In this document: positions 44,079 through 57,029 of the stretch, in pieces | Layout of the letters: every line of letters starts with the position of its first letter | Numbering within the stretch: the first letter of the stretch is position 1 | Assembly (NCBI GenBank): GCA_016802295.1 | Contig: JAESIW010000124.1 | Location: forward strand, 1,014,031 to 1,078,030 | Source: Brachionus rotundiformis | Taxonomy: Eukaryota; Rotifera; Eurotatoria; Ploima; Brachionidae | Length of the DNA stretch: 64,000 bases | Direction of reading: 5' to 3' | The notes under the pieces: model-generated | The model's database searches: none | The model's input: the letters and a program-made list of their open reading frames with translations, nothing else | Told to the model about the DNA's origin: nothing | Program-made: the position numbers and the translations under genes

Positions 44079-46684
44079 ATTTTGAGTCTCTAAATAATTG
44101 CTCTTAACCTTTTGGTTTTATATTGATTTTTAATTATTAGTTTAATCTAATTAATCTTTTGAAAAGCTTCTAGTTATTTAATGATTTATGGTGTTGGTAA
44201 AATTTGCATGTGTAACTAATGTGGTAAAGAAAAGAAAATATTTGCTCGGCTTATCATTCCAATTGTCTCTCTCATTTATTTCAAAATATGCCTGCTAAAT
44301 TCCATTTTACATATTTAAAATTCTTTCTTCGCAATTTAAAGCACCTATAGGGAATATTTGTCAAAATTTTTTCCAAGTTGTCTTATCAATGCTGCTGTAT
44401 TTCCAAGTACCACATAGCAAGGCTATATTTGGCAAAGTTTTAGCCCTTTTCACATCCATTTTTCTCACAATACCAACAAATGCCAGTACTTTTTGTATAA
44501 AAAATTACGCAATGGCATTCATTTATAGGAATTCGTTGCCAAAAAAAAATATATTTTTTAAAAATAATCTAAAAGTTATGTATTAAAGTTTAAACTGCTG
44601 CCGGATAGTAAGATCAAATTTATCCTATTATGTAAATTATTATGTCCATAAAAACTCTCAAGAGACTTTTACACAGAAAAAAATTAATTCTTAAACTATT
44701 TAATTACCAAGAGTGGACTTTGAGCAAACAATGCTTGTCTTTGGCCAAATCAGGGCTGTCAATGCCTTGTATTTGGTCACATCTATTATTTAATTGCTAG
44801 CTATTGGTATTTAAATTCAAGTATCCTCAAGGGCTTTTGTTAATCGCCTGAAGATTCGGGCGATTTTGTTTTAATTATTTTATAAGAAAAATTGTTTATT
44901 CATGCCTATTTTTAACTTGTAGAAAATGGTTTTGTAATATAATATTATGTGTAAATAACATAATAATAAAAATTCAAAAGAAAAGTGAAAAAATCGAGAA
45001 AAAATTGAAAATTAGGTTACGATTTTCTTATTATTATTTCAAGATTTAAGTTTTTTTTTTATTTTATTTTTTTTCTTTCCATCGTAGTTTTATGTTTTTG
45101 TTTCCCATGTTTTCGTCATCGTATAAGAATTTATGGTTTTATGTTTCATTTATGGCAAAATTATATATTTTCCATTTGGAAAAGTTTCACTTTAAAAGTT
45201 TCCATATAATGCAATAAAAGCTGAGTCAATTAAGCAAAAGGCTTTTTAAATTTAAACAAACCATTAAAAAATTAAATGAACAAAACGTGCTTTTTTGGTA
45301 TTAATATTTTTAATCCGTTTTGGCAAAAAAAAATAAAATAGAGTAAATATTATGTAACTATTTAAAGTAACCATATTGACACTAGACATCAAATTTATTT
45401 GGAAAATATTTTAATTTTTTAAATTTTAATCAAAAGAAAATATATATATATTTTTAAAATAGGTTAACTGTTGGTTGTTCGCTATGATATTTGGGACTTA
45501 AAGTTTAATTTGTGACATATTAAATAAATTAATGGATTCTTTTATTTTTTTATTTTTTGCTATGGTCAGTGAAACTAGATAGATAGAAGCATATTTTTCA
45601 AAGGCTTAATTTTTTTTCATATAAATTGTGAAAATAATTTAAATTTTATTTTAATTAAAAATCTTGTTTGGTAAACTATTTATGAATAAATTGTGATCTG
45701 TGGTGAGTCGTCTTGTGGAGGATTAGCGACCACCTTTGATCATTTAAAGCCTCGGACAACTCTTTAGCTCATCGTTAAAAGTAAATTAATCTCATTTTAA
45801 TCACAAATTGTTTAGCCTTGCTATGTGCTTTGGGCTCGACTGGGCCCACGCATTGTGACAATTATCTTTATTTATCTAAGTTTTATTTTGTTTAAACTAG
45901 GAAAGCATAGCAAATAGATAAAATTGATACAAACACATATTTTAGTCTAAAGGATATAAAATATAGGCACATTTTGCCTTGGAAACAATTTTTGTACCAA
46001 TTAAATTCTGCCAAGTAAGCAATTAGCACCTTTTTTGGGCAAATAGCTACCAATCTTTGTTNNNNNNNNNNNNNNNNNNNNNNNNNNNNNNNNNNNNNNN
46101 NNNNNNNNNNNNNNNNNNNNNNNNNNNNNNNNNNNNNNNNNNNNNNNNNNNNNNNNNNNNNNNNNNNNNNNNNNNNNNNNNNNNNNNNNNNNNNNNNNNN
46201 NNNNNNNNNNNNNNNNNNNNNNNNNNNNNNNNNNNNNNNNNNNNNNNNNNNNNNNNNNNNNNNNNNNNNNNNNNNNNNNNNNNNNNNNNNNNNNNNNNNN
46301 NNNNNNNNNNNNNNNNNNNNNNNNNNNNNNNNNNNNNNNNNNNNNNNNNNNNNNNNNNNNNNNNNNNNNNNNNNNNNNNNNNNNNNNNNNNNNNNNNNCC
46401 AATTAAATTCTTTGCCAAGTAAGCAATTAGCACCTTTTTTGGGCAAATAGCTACCAATCTTTGTTTTTTTTACCATATCTTAGGAAAATAATTTGAAAAT
46501 CTCAAAAATAAAACTCATTAATCCGAGTTAAGACTTTTGATTAACTAGTGAAGAGAGAAAAAGATAAATTATTATTCACTTTTGTTTTTTTTTTGGTTTA
46601 AATCAAGTCCTAGGTTTTAATTGAAGTATAGGTGTCTAATTAGGGATGTGATTTATTTAGATAGATGTTGAAGAAAGAGCCAAA
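44079..46684. other. 2.6-kb intergenic region with assembly gap
   Basis: AT-rich DNA with no recognised gene. A 65-codon frame at 44389-44586 is not supported. Contains a 337-bp run of N (46062-46398) with repeated flanks, and presumably the promoter of the MATH-BTB gene at its right end. Confidence 0.5.
46062..46398. other. Assembly gap (337 N)
   Basis: Unsequenced. The 65 bp before it (45997-46061) and the 67 bp after it (46399-46465) are the same sequence (ccaattaaattct..gcaattagcacc) in direct orientation with a 2-bp indel. This suggests a collapsed tandem array or a failed overlap. Confidence 0.95.
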
Positions 46685-49318
46685 ATGAGCGAAGAAAACG
46701 TGGCCAATATTGTCAAAGATATTGACTGTATCCAAGAAACCCAACAGCATAGTGTAACCATTGAGCATAGTTGGTCAATCAAAGACATATGCGAGCTGAT
46801 CGCATCGAAGAGACCTGGTGAAAAGATCGAAAGCGAACAGTTTTCGTATACAAGTGGAAACAACGTGCCAAGATGTAAATATTGTCAATTAAGTGACGAT
46901 CAGTCCAAGCTGTCCATTATTCCGAGTTCGTACTCTTTGGACTTTGAGTTGGCATGCGACTATTTGGTCAACAACTCGGCTTGGAGACTAGAGATTGGCA
47001 AATCAAACGCTGACTTGGACTATGTGAATGTGACTGCTATTTTGTGCGGAGTTCCCAAATCGAACCATCTAGATGACAAAATTTTGAGAACAATTGAACA
47101 ATTGGGCAATTCGGAGTTCGAGCTTTATTTAAAGATAAAATTCTCGGTGTTAAATGACAAAATGAATGAGGTATTTGGCAACAATTTGCTAGAAATAAAG
47201 CTGGACTTGAAAAAATGTCTTCAGCAACTTACTTTGAGACAATCAGAGGGCTTTATTAGCACCCAGAAGACGTTCCTGATTGAACGCTATTGCATAGATA
47301 ACTTTTTTCAAATAAAAACTTTTCTTAATTGGCTTAATGAGAGAAAATCAGATGATTTTTGTCTAATTTCTGAGTTTAAATTGTACAGAAAGAGCTTGGT
47401 AAAATTAAATGAGACCAGTGTCAAGTCAAAGCTAAAGCCCAGAATGGCAATTGAAAAGTGCTCGCAGAGCAAAAGAATTGGTTCTTTACTCATATTGGAC
47501 TTTAAGCACGCTTGGACCATCAAAAATTGGCGCAATTTTCTCATGCCAGCCTCCACTTGTCACACATTTTTGAACGATTTTGAAATTTCAAGCATGTTCA
47601 ACCAGAAAAACAACTCGACCAAATTACTGAACGAATTTGGCGAAGAGTTCGACACCGAGTCAGTGCCACAAGTGCAAAGTATCAAATTTGGCAAATTTAG
47701 ATCAAAACTCTTCTCTCTAGTTCAAGCACAACAAAAAAGCTCATGCCAAATTGACCATGATTGTCCAAATTCTAAATTTAACTATGACAAGAACAAAATA
47801 GACTCGTTGCTTAAGGAAGTCAGGTGGAAACTGCAGCTGTATCCAAATGGTTATAGCCAAGATTATGAAAATAACTTGTCTTTATTTGTAAATTTTAGTC
47901 AACTGAGTGGTGACTTGGCTCAATTTGCACCAACTAGCAGCAAGAATAAGCCATTTAATACGAGCAGCCATACCATGAATAGTCGCTGCATAGAGGAGAC
48001 TTTCTATGATGCAAATAAAGACTATGGTGTTATTTTGTTGATTAAATCGTCCGCGTCCAGTGGTCAAACAGACTCGGACGAGAGCGAAATGGAAAGTGAG
48101 CGAAAATCGCGCAAAAAACCCCACTCTTGTGAAACTTTTGTCAAAGCTAGCTTTCAAATATCCATATTGGACTCGAATGGCAAAAAAGTGGACAAATGTC
48201 AATCAGAAAGACAGCTATTTGAGCTATTTGGTAGCTGGGGCTACAAAGAGTACATGAATGCCAAAGATTTAGTAGACATGAAAGAAAAATATCTGACCAA
48301 TTCGGACTTAAATCTTAATTGTAAAATAGTGCTTTTCTATACCATAACAAGTAAAATGCCAGGCTCTAGTTCCATTGATGTACCATTTGTGGTCAAAGAT
48401 GACAAGCTAGAGATCAAAAATGCACTCTCTTCAAATTGTGAGAATACGTCATCGTCGGAAAACATGGAAAATAGGCAAAAGGCTACTAGTTTGGCAGAAA
48501 AGCCAGTGGTCAAGCATTTGAAAAAGAAAAAATCATCAAACAAAGCAGATGAGTATTGTAATACATTGGTGTATGATTTGAGAAGGCTGTTTTTAAAGTC
48601 TGAAATGTCAAATTTGACCATACAAGCGCCCATACGAGTAGCCGATGACCTGGAGCCTGTCAATGACATGGACTCAAATTTTAAAGAATTTAAAGTTCAT
48701 AAATTAATTTTGTCAATGAGAAGTGAAGTGTTTTTTAAAATGTTCAATTGTGACAATTTGGAAAATGATTCAAGCAGCATAAATACACTTTGTATTCGCG
48801 ACTTTGACGCCTTTACTGTAGAGATATTCCTAAACTACTTGTATACGGACATATTGGAGATCAATTTCAAAAATTTTAGACTCAATGTAGATACATGTGA
48901 CCCAAAATTGAAGTATGTAGCCTCTAGTTGTAGTGGTAGTGGCGATATTGGGGGCGATGAGTCGGACAAGAGCAGTGATGATGAAGTAAATGATAAGTTC
49001 AGTGTACGCAAGGAGCTGTGCACGCATACATTTGCCGAGCTGTTCAAAATCGCCGACAAGTACTGTGTGCACCGATTGAAGCAGTTGTGCGAGAACCAAT
49101 TGGTAAAATTTATAAACGAAGATAACACAATTGAACTATTGGTTATCTCTTACTTGCACAATTCGCATAGATTGAAAAAAAAATGCTTTAACTATTTGGC
49201 AGATAATGTGACAAGTATTATTAGTCAGCCAAGTTGGTCACATTTGGAAAAAAGCTATCCGGGACTTCTTGCTGAAACTTTTAAAGTTTTGTATTTTAAA
49301 GAACATGAAAAAATTTAG
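46685..49318 (+). CDS. MATH-BTB domain protein (SPOP-like), intronless
   Basis: 877 aa in one exon. The C-terminal ~240 residues are a BTB/POZ domain with a BACK-like tail: FKEFKVHKLILSMRSEVFFKMF, IRDFDAFTVEIFLNYLYTD, TFAELFKIADKYCVHRLKQLCENQL. An acidic ~40-residue insert splits it. A central MATH domain spans ~275-460 (LILDFKHAWTIKNW, WKLQLYPNGYSQDYENNLSLFV). A more diverged MATH-like unit lies at ~20-170 (VTIEHSWSIKDIC, WRLEIGKSNADLDY). MATH-BTB proteins are CUL3 substrate adaptors: MATH binds the substrate, BTB the cullin. Single-exon structure suggests retroposition or a lineage-specific expansion. The size is over twice that of SPOP (~374 aa). Confidence 0.88.
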   Translation: MSEENVANIVKDIDCIQETQQHSVTIEHSWSIKDICELIASKRPGEKIESEQFSYTSGNNVPRCKYCQLSDDQSKLSIIPSSYSLDFELACDYLVNNSAWRLEIGKSNADLDYVNVTAILCGVPKSNHLDDKILRTIEQLGNSEFELYLKIKFSVLNDKMNEVFGNNLLEIKLDLKKCLQQLTLRQSEGFISTQKTFLIERYCIDNFFQIKTFLNWLNERKSDDFCLISEFKLYRKSLVKLNETSVKSKLKPRMAIEKCSQSKRIGSLLILDFKHAWTIKNWRNFLMPASTCHTFLNDFEISSMFNQKNNSTKLLNEFGEEFDTESVPQVQSIKFGKFRSKLFSLVQAQQKSSCQIDHDCPNSKFNYDKNKIDSLLKEVRWKLQLYPNGYSQDYENNLSLFVNFSQLSGDLAQFAPTSSKNKPFNTSSHTMNSRCIEETFYDANKDYGVILLIKSSASSGQTDSDESEMESERKSRKKPHSCETFVKASFQISILDSNGKKVDKCQSERQLFELFGSWGYKEYMNAKDLVDMKEKYLTNSDLNLNCKIVLFYTITSKMPGSSSIDVPFVVKDDKLEIKNALSSNCENTSSSENMENRQKATSLAEKPVVKHLKKKKSSNKADEYCNTLVYDLRRLFLKSEMSNLTIQAPIRVADDLEPVNDMDSNFKEFKVHKLILSMRSEVFFKMFNCDNLENDSSSINTLCIRDFDAFTVEIFLNYLYTDILEINFKNFRLNVDTCDPKLKYVASSCSGSGDIGGDESDKSSDDEVNDKFSVRKELCTHTFAELFKIADKYCVHRLKQLCENQLVKFINEDNTIELLVISYLHNSHRLKKKCFNYLADNVTSIISQPSWSHLEKSYPGLLAETFKVLYFKEHEKI

Positions 49319-49539
49319 TTTTTATATCATTAATTAATTGTAATAAAAGTAAAATAAAATTTTTTTTCTTTTATTTAAAAGATATATATGCTTATCTGTT
49401 TATCTTTTTTGATTATTAGGTATTAAAAATATACATTAAATAAAGATAAAATACATTACATCTTAATTTTAGTCAAAATTGATATTTGATATTAAAATTT
49501 TTATCTTAATATAAAAAATTGAATAAAAACTCTTAAAAA

Positions 49540-51287
49540 CTATTGCATCATACAACTAATGTTATTTCCAATTTTTTCCGCATATTCGCTTGTTATCATT
49601 TGTTTAACATCTTCCAATTTTTTTCTTATCTCTTTTATATTTTGTATATTTTTTTCCAAATATTCTTTATTCAAAGTATTCAAAATTGTTTCGTCTTTGT
49701 TCATATTAAATGAATCAGCTATAAAAAAAGAATATTAATATTTTGCCAACTTTTTCCTGGTTCTTTATCCAAAATTTACATGAACACTGCTTGGCTGTTC
49801 CCAATAGGCTACAAATATCAATTTGATTACCATGATAGATGTCAATACAACTTGTGACTAACAAATTTAATTCACTGATTGTAAGATTAAGCTCTTTGAA
49901 AAGTACTTTGAGCAATTTTAACGCCTCGGAACTCAATGCCATTTCCAAGGAGTCAACTCTTTCCTTCAGACTCTCGTTCTCTTGATCCATGTTCTTCAAC
50001 TGCCAATTTAATTCCTTGACTTTTTTGCTCAATTCAATTCGATTATTTTCCTTTTGGTCATTTTCTTCTTTCAGGTTGGCAACTAGTTCCTCCTTTTCTG
50101 CCAATAATGCATTCAAATCAGTTATATCCTCTTTAAATTTCGACTCAATTGAGCTCAATTTTTCCTGCAAGTTGCCAATAAATTTATGAGATATCTCTAA
50201 TTCAGCCTTTAAATTAGCGTTATCTTTGCATCTTTCCACAAGCTCTCCCACTGATTGAGTTTCGATCTTATAATTCTGGAATTCGAGGCTTACTTTTTCT
50301 TTTTCCAATTCCATTTTTTCCAATCTTTCCTTACAATCGGCTATTTCATTATTTTTTTCGCGTATAAACTGCTTAGCCTTGCTGTGCCGTTTTTCATAAT
50401 CGGCAAGCTTCTGTCTCAAAGATTCATTTTCACATTTTAGCTCTTGGTACTTTGCCTCATTTTGCTCAAGCTCATCTTTGGTAGGCAACTCCGCTATGTA
50501 TCTATTACACTCATTTAACTTGGTATTTAACTTATCTATTTCTTTTTGAAGTGAATTCGACTTATTTTTTTCCACCACCAATTGTTCTTCTTTACCAGTG
50601 GCTAAATTTTTACAGCGAACTATTTCCATGTCCATTTTCTGGCTTTCTTCGGCAAGTTTTCTCTTCAATTCTTGTATTTCGAACTCTCTCTGACTTAAAA
50701 ATATATTATTTTTCCAATAGTTCTTTTAGGGCTAATTTATACTTTAATAAATGTTCCAATTCAGTTATGGTGGCTTTGGAATTGTTGTATGAAGTGAATT
50801 GGTTTCTAAGATAGGCTGCCTCTAGCTCGAAGTTTTTGTACCTCATCTCCACCGGATCAGACACATTCATATGGTTTTGGCTAGATTGCTGCTGCTGCTG
50901 TTCCAAAAGCAATAGTCTCATTCTCAACCTATCCAGCTCGTTATCTCTTCTAATGGATGTTTCGCTTATTGACTCCGATGACTGGTTACCAATGGCAGAC
51001 ACAGACGGATTGTAAAGTTTGTCGTTGATGTTCATATGGTTCAAGGTACTGGTCATTCGCTCATACATGTATGGCGCATTTTGAGGAGCATATTGGGACA
51101 TGAGTCGGCTTGTTTCGGGAAGATGGGAGTAAAATGTCTCCCTGTTCAACGAAAAGCCATGTGGGTTTAGATGCGAGACAGAAGTTGGTTGAGCGCTGTA
51201 AGCTCGATGGTGATTTTGGGAAATGTGAGCTGTTGGAACCGGAGTAAGGTCCTTTTCCGGGTGTTCATTTAAACGAGTTTTTGACAT
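49540..51287 (-). CDS. Coiled-coil centrosomal protein, CEP85-like
   Basis: Three exons (minus): 51287-50743, 50693-49780, 49718-49540, giving 545 aa. Residues 1-125 are Ser/Asn/His-rich and disordered. A polyQ run (EQQQQQ) follows, then nearly continuous heptad coiled coil to ~440 (LQKEIDKLNTKLNEC, ELEISHKFIGNLQEKL). A globular-looking segment follows (LNLTISELNLLVTSCIDIYHGNQIDICSLLGTA) and a short C-terminal coil. The overall plan and the 'SLLG' segment recall CEP85/CEP85L, regulators of centriole duplication via STIL/PLK4. The match is from memory and moderate; any long coiled-coil protein is the alternative. Introns are 49 and 61 bp. Confidence 0.65.
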
Positions 51288-54200
51288 TTTAAATTTTATT
51301 TTTTTTCAAAATTTTTTTAATTAAAATCTTTATATGAAAATTGTTATTTTTTTGTCTTTATCTCTCAAGTTTCTAAGACAACATTGTTTTAAAATAAGAT
51401 CGTTATTAATTATTTTTTATTTAATTAATTAATACTTTATTATTTTTAAAGATTTTTTTATTAATTCTAATTCAAATATTTTTTTGTCTTTATCTCTCGA
51501 TACAATTTTTTTTAAAACAAGATGAATTTTTTATTTGGTTTAATTTATCAATATTTTGTTATTTTCAAAGAATTTTTTTATAAAAATTTTCTAATTATTA
51601 GTTTAATTGTATTCAATTACGTGCTTTTTTGGTTATATGATATTCTCTTAATTACAAGGAATTAGAATAAAATTTAATGATTAATTAAGTTAGAGAATAT
51701 GCATGGCTAAAATTAAGTATTTTGTTGACTTTTTGCCTATAAGTAAATAAAAAAAATTATTGCTAATTAATAATCGTTCATGTTACAAGTAATTAAACTT
51801 TCAAGTAGTTAAAATCCCATACATAAGCTTCATGCGTCATTAATTTTAAATATCTGTTTCAAATTTTGTTGTAGAGAGCTTGTGCCTACAAAATAATTGC
51901 TACACGAGCAAGTGGAAAATAAAATAATAAAATATCTAAAAATAATTTTTAATTAATTTTAAATAAACAAAAATGTTATCAAAATCTCGTTTTATTTATT
52001 TTTAATAGTAGAGCAAAAACATTTTGGAATGTTCTATTCATTCGCATATAAACAAAAAATAACTTGAATATTTTAAAATAAAGGAGAATATAATTAAAAA
52101 TAAATAAACTTATCTTTAAAATAATCTTTGTCAATTTGAATGCATACCATGGGGATTTGGAATAAAATATGAATATAATAGTTCACATCGAGTGATCTCA
52201 TGTGAAATTAAACTCTTAAAGTACCGTTACTTATTTGTGAAATTTAATAATCATGATAATTTAAGTACTCATAGCTGATTTTTTTATGAGAATTAAATTC
52301 TTTCAAGGTGTTTGATCACTTTGATTATCGGCCGCTTTATTAATTAAATTTCAAGCGGTCTTTAATCTCAATAATATGAAATCAATCATATTCATAACAA
52401 TTGACCGTATAATGATTTAAAATTCTTTTCTCTTTTGGTGATTAACGGTTTTTAATTAAATTTTATTAATTTAATGAGACATTGATAGTTTATTTTTATC
52501 AAATAAAAATTTTTTTTTTTACTTAATTATATATGATAAAATAATATTCTACCCGAAGCTGTTTAGATGATTAAGGTGTTATCAAGGTCTCTTGCTGACC
52601 AGTTGGCCTGCATCTTTTGATTTAAGGAACCGGTTTCGAGACATTTTTTTTGTCTGATTTTTACACTATTCTTGTTTGATTCGACTTAAACCAAAACTTG
52701 TCAAGATAGTTTCACAATGGACAATTTTATCTAGTCATTAGACCAAAATAAAGTTTTTTTATCTGACCAGAAGGCTCTTTTGCATGCGTGGCTAACTACC
52801 CGGCCACCAAATTATAAAAAATTATAGATAGTTGTGGTAGTACTCCAAACTTAATTTAATGATCTTTTGCTTTCCAAGTAGTGAATAAAGAGAAAAATAA
52901 TTTATTCTTTATTTATAATGATTCTAAAAGCTTTTAGGGTTTTTATTTTAGATTAAAAAATCACGAAAAAATGCTTGGTACTAATGTTAACTAAATCATT
53001 GAACTAAAGGGAGGAAAAGCCTTTACATAGTAACTGTTCAAGACTCTTCCTTAATTTTATTTGAAAATAACAAAAGCCAAAATAAATCTAATAAATTTTC
53101 ATACTGATATGATACCAATCTTTAATTAAAAATTAACCAACTCAATAATTAAAAATAAATGTCTTAATTTAAAAATGATGTTCAAACTTTTTTAAATTTG
53201 TTTTACTTTAAATCACGAATTTAATATATTCACCTCTTTTGGTATAATAATGATTGCCAAGTACTTTAAATGTCTAATTTTAAATGTAAAATAAATCATT
53301 TAAATTTATTTTAATAAATTTAATAATTTAGATTTTAAACAGGCATTTAATTATTAAAATATATTTTATTAAAATTTAAACAGTATGATGTCCAGCTGGC
53401 GCATAATTTTACTAATTAAATATTTATGTTTAAAATTTTAGTCAATGGATGAAATTTGAAGCATACTTGGCCCCATTAATTGTTCAATGTGGTCATTTTC
53501 CTTTTAGTATATCACATTTGGGTCCTAGCATGTGGTCCATGAGTAACATGCTACATAATCTGTTCAATAATGTTCTAAGTACATTGTGAAAACTGATACG
53601 AATACTCAACAAATAGCCAACAGAGCAATCAATTAATTAGAAGCACTTAGGCAACGAATCACGAATTTAATAAATATAATAATTCACTCAAAATCCTAAT
53701 CACGAGATTAACTCAAATGGCACTAATTCTTAACAAAAATAAACTTGAAAATCTGATAAAATATTGATCTAGAGGATTAGATAATTGAGCAAATCTAATC
53801 TTTGCTCCTGGACTATGGCTCTTATCAGCTGACTTAATTTGATAAAATAAATCTTGACCAGATCATTCAGTTCATTAATTAAAACCTTTAAACAATGTAT
53901 TAATGATGAATTTAGGATGTTAGTTCTTATCAATCTGATCTAATTCGAGGCTTTGTTAATTGAATTAGTTGACAAAAAAAGCTGATTTTTATTACAAGTA
54001 GAGAATATAATCTAACAATCAATGTCTCTAAATTTTGCGCCCAGTATACTCATTGTTGTTTTGTTATCTATGTTATCAGTCAGGAGTTGATTAGTACATG
54101 TGTTATCTTCACATTTGATTAAAACAAGATTATGGAATTCGGAAGAAAATGTTAGAAAATTGAATTAAACAGGAACTTATCGAAAAGAAAAAGAAGAATA

Positions 54201-57029
54201 AAAAAAGTCATTAATTATAGTTAATAAAAACTGCAAATGTTATTTTTATTTTGAACTTATCGATACAAAGACCGACACATGTTGAGATCAGAGGCGATTA
54301 GGCCGAGTTTTTTATTATTTGATTATACGTTTTTTAATTACTCATATTTTACTTTTGAATAAAAAACAATATGTTTTTGTTTTTATGATTCACAGACTTG
54401 GGCATATTTTGTTTTTTGAAGTATGTAATTAAGATTGATTGATTGAGTCCTATAATTAAAATTATGTAACATACTCGATTGTATGATGTTTGATCAAGTC
54501 GAACGAATTGATCGTTAGATAATACAAATATTGCCTAATCAATCTCAAATAACAATAAAATTAATTCGGATGATGATGATTATGATTACGTGATATTTGA
54601 AATATTTGTGATTCTATTGAGCCACAACGATTTATGGCTCTCTCTACATCAAAGCTCTTATCGTAATCTAAATGACCTGTGAATATCCCTCGAGTGTTTA
54701 ATTTATGATTTATCTACTTAAATAGGGCCGAACTATTTGCCAATCAAGCATTATTTGTGCATACCCAATACCCATGGGTTTATTTCAATCGTTAGACTAA
54801 TTTAGCCCAATGCCTGTTAGCAAAAAATGGAATTTTTATCAACATCTCTTGGTCATATTATTAAACAAGAAATAAAAAATTAGTGGCATTACTATCATCG
54901 ATTGGCAAAACATTGTTTCAATGCTAAATAAAAAATTTAAAAATTTTGTCTGAATCTTGTCTTCTCTTGATTGCAACTTCTTCAGCATGTACAAAAATTT
55001 GAGCGCCAAAATTCAAAAAAATATTTGTACATACATGAAAAAATTTCACAAGCATTCAAAATTCGACTTTTTAAGATATTTTTTAATTTGTATGTTTTAA
55101 ATCAAGATAATTTTCAAAACTTTTTGAACTAAAATAAATTTAAAAAAAATATTTTTATTTTAATTAACCAGATAAAGATTAATTTTAAATTTGGGATAAT
55201 AAACTAATTTAATTTTAACGGAAAGGAGCTTACGAGCATTTTATTAGTTTATTTTGTTATCAAATTATATGCTCATAATAAATGAAAATATTTTAAATCA
55301 AAAATCAATATTCATTAGCAAATAGATAATAAATTTACATTAGCACACCTGCCCTAATGGTCAATAAACATTTGGTCAAGTAAACAAACAACGATAATAA
55401 TATTTATTCAAGTTGTTCTTGCAAATGACTCGTGTGGTCATAAATTACGTAAAATTTTCCTCTAAGAGGATTAATGAACCTGGAAGTAACGAGTTCATTA
55501 ATGCCTGATTAGAACGCGTTAATTACGCAAGTCCCTCTTGGTTATGTTGGAAAAAAACAGCATAAAATTACAAAACTAATCAAGTAGACCACAGATATTG
55601 GCTAACGGTCGAGTGGACTATCTTTAAAAAAGCGCATGATTGTCGCACACAAGGTTGGCTCACACTTATTTTATCTTGATGAACGCAAATGTTCTGAGAT
55701 CATCACTGAGAAACACATGTTTTTACTGGACATTACATTGATCCAAATGTGCCAAAGTCTCACACTGTTTATTTATCCCAGTATTGCTAACGTCTCTAAG
55801 CGCGCTACCTTTGACGACAAAAAATTTTAATTACTAACCAAAAGAATCTTGATATATATCTTGATTAATCAAATAAAAATAATTACTCTTTAATCTTTAA
55901 GGAAAAAGTAAATAACTTTATCTTGAAATCGGTATTTTTCTTTAAATGAAGTTAAAAGAACTAAAAATAAAAATCCATAAACTCAATCAAAATACTTATA
56001 CCAAGTGATTCATATACCGAATTACTTGACCTCGACAAAAATCGGTCACTACACAGCCCTTGGCTAACCATTTCAAATATTTTGATCATCTTGATATACT
56101 TACTGAATAGATAGTTAGATAGATAGTTTTATCACTTGATTTTAGTTTTAATGAAAAGAAATTAATTATATGATGATGGATGATTCGATCTTTGCCAACG
56201 AATGCTCATTTAGCTCATGGGTCAATATTGAACACCTGATACACTGACACATTTGATAATAGCTAATTACTAGTGCTTGAATGACCATGAATTTTTTGCC
56301 AGTCAAAACATGATAAATGAGACTTTAATTCCCAGAGAAAAGTCAATTTGTGTTTATTCAGGTACTTTTTCTTGTGGAAAATTTTGATCGAATTAGTCAA
56401 GCCCAAGTTGCCTTTCACGTTGAACTAAATTCAGCGTACAATTTTGATTCGAGTGATAAACTTTATTATACGTTATCAAGTTTAATATTTGGACAATTCT
56501 TTTAATTAACCATACTGTTAAAATTCACCATAAATAAGCCTCTTCCCTGTCTAAAGGTATTCAGGAACTTAATTAATTAAGAGCAAAATTTGTTGGGTAA
56601 ATTATTTTATTTGGAATCTGTTAATACTGAACAAAGTTAGTCTTTTTAAAATATAAAAGACTAAAAGCATATTCAGCACTAATTACTAAAGAATTGAAAA
56701 TATAAAGACTGTTTCATTTCAATACCACTTAACCATAATTGAAAGCTGTGGTAATATCTCGTCCATTATTAGAAGAATTTGATCATTTGTCTATTAAATT
56801 AAAAGAAACAAATAATTTTTTTTTAGATTTTTTATTAAGACTTTAAAAAAAATCAATTTAAAAAAACCATCACCTTCACATCAAAAAAATTTCTATTTTT
56901 TTCTAAATTCCATTTTACCAAAACACAAATAAGTTAAATAATTTAAAAAATAATGACGATAAAATAAACAACACCGACCGGTTTTCAGTATCTTTACACA
57001 TTTTTTAATATTAACATGCTAAAAATTTC
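51288..57029. other. 5.7-kb non-coding region downstream of the CDK inhibitor
   Basis: No gene found on either strand. A plus-strand frame at 55636-55830 is unsupported. The left end holds the CEP85-like promoter. Contains one copy of a palindromic repeat (54943-55047) and many short runs. Together with 57903-61881 it makes the CDK inhibitor the only gene in ~10.6 kb, unlike the dense layout elsewhere. Confidence 0.55.
54943..55047 (-). repeat. Palindromic short repeat, copy A
   Basis: Contains tgtcttctcttgattgcaac, ttcagcatgtacaaaaattt, gagcgccaaaattc and atatttgtacatacatg. The core is an imperfect palindrome (gcatgtacaaa..tttgtacat). Copy B (58433-58543) is the reverse complement at ~93% identity by eye; copy C (60652-60750) is a more diverged relative. 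Confidence 0.85.

Noticed and set aside
46399..46465. Gap-flanking repeat read as coding (KIGSYLPKKGANCLLG)
   Set aside because: Short, repeated, and without start, stop or splice context; more likely repeat sequence.
45892..46476. Frames running through the N-gap
   Set aside because: They exist only because N is translated as X.
55636..55830. Plus-strand 64-codon frame in the 5.7-kb gap
   Set aside because: No recognised motif or neighbouring exon; consistent with chance.
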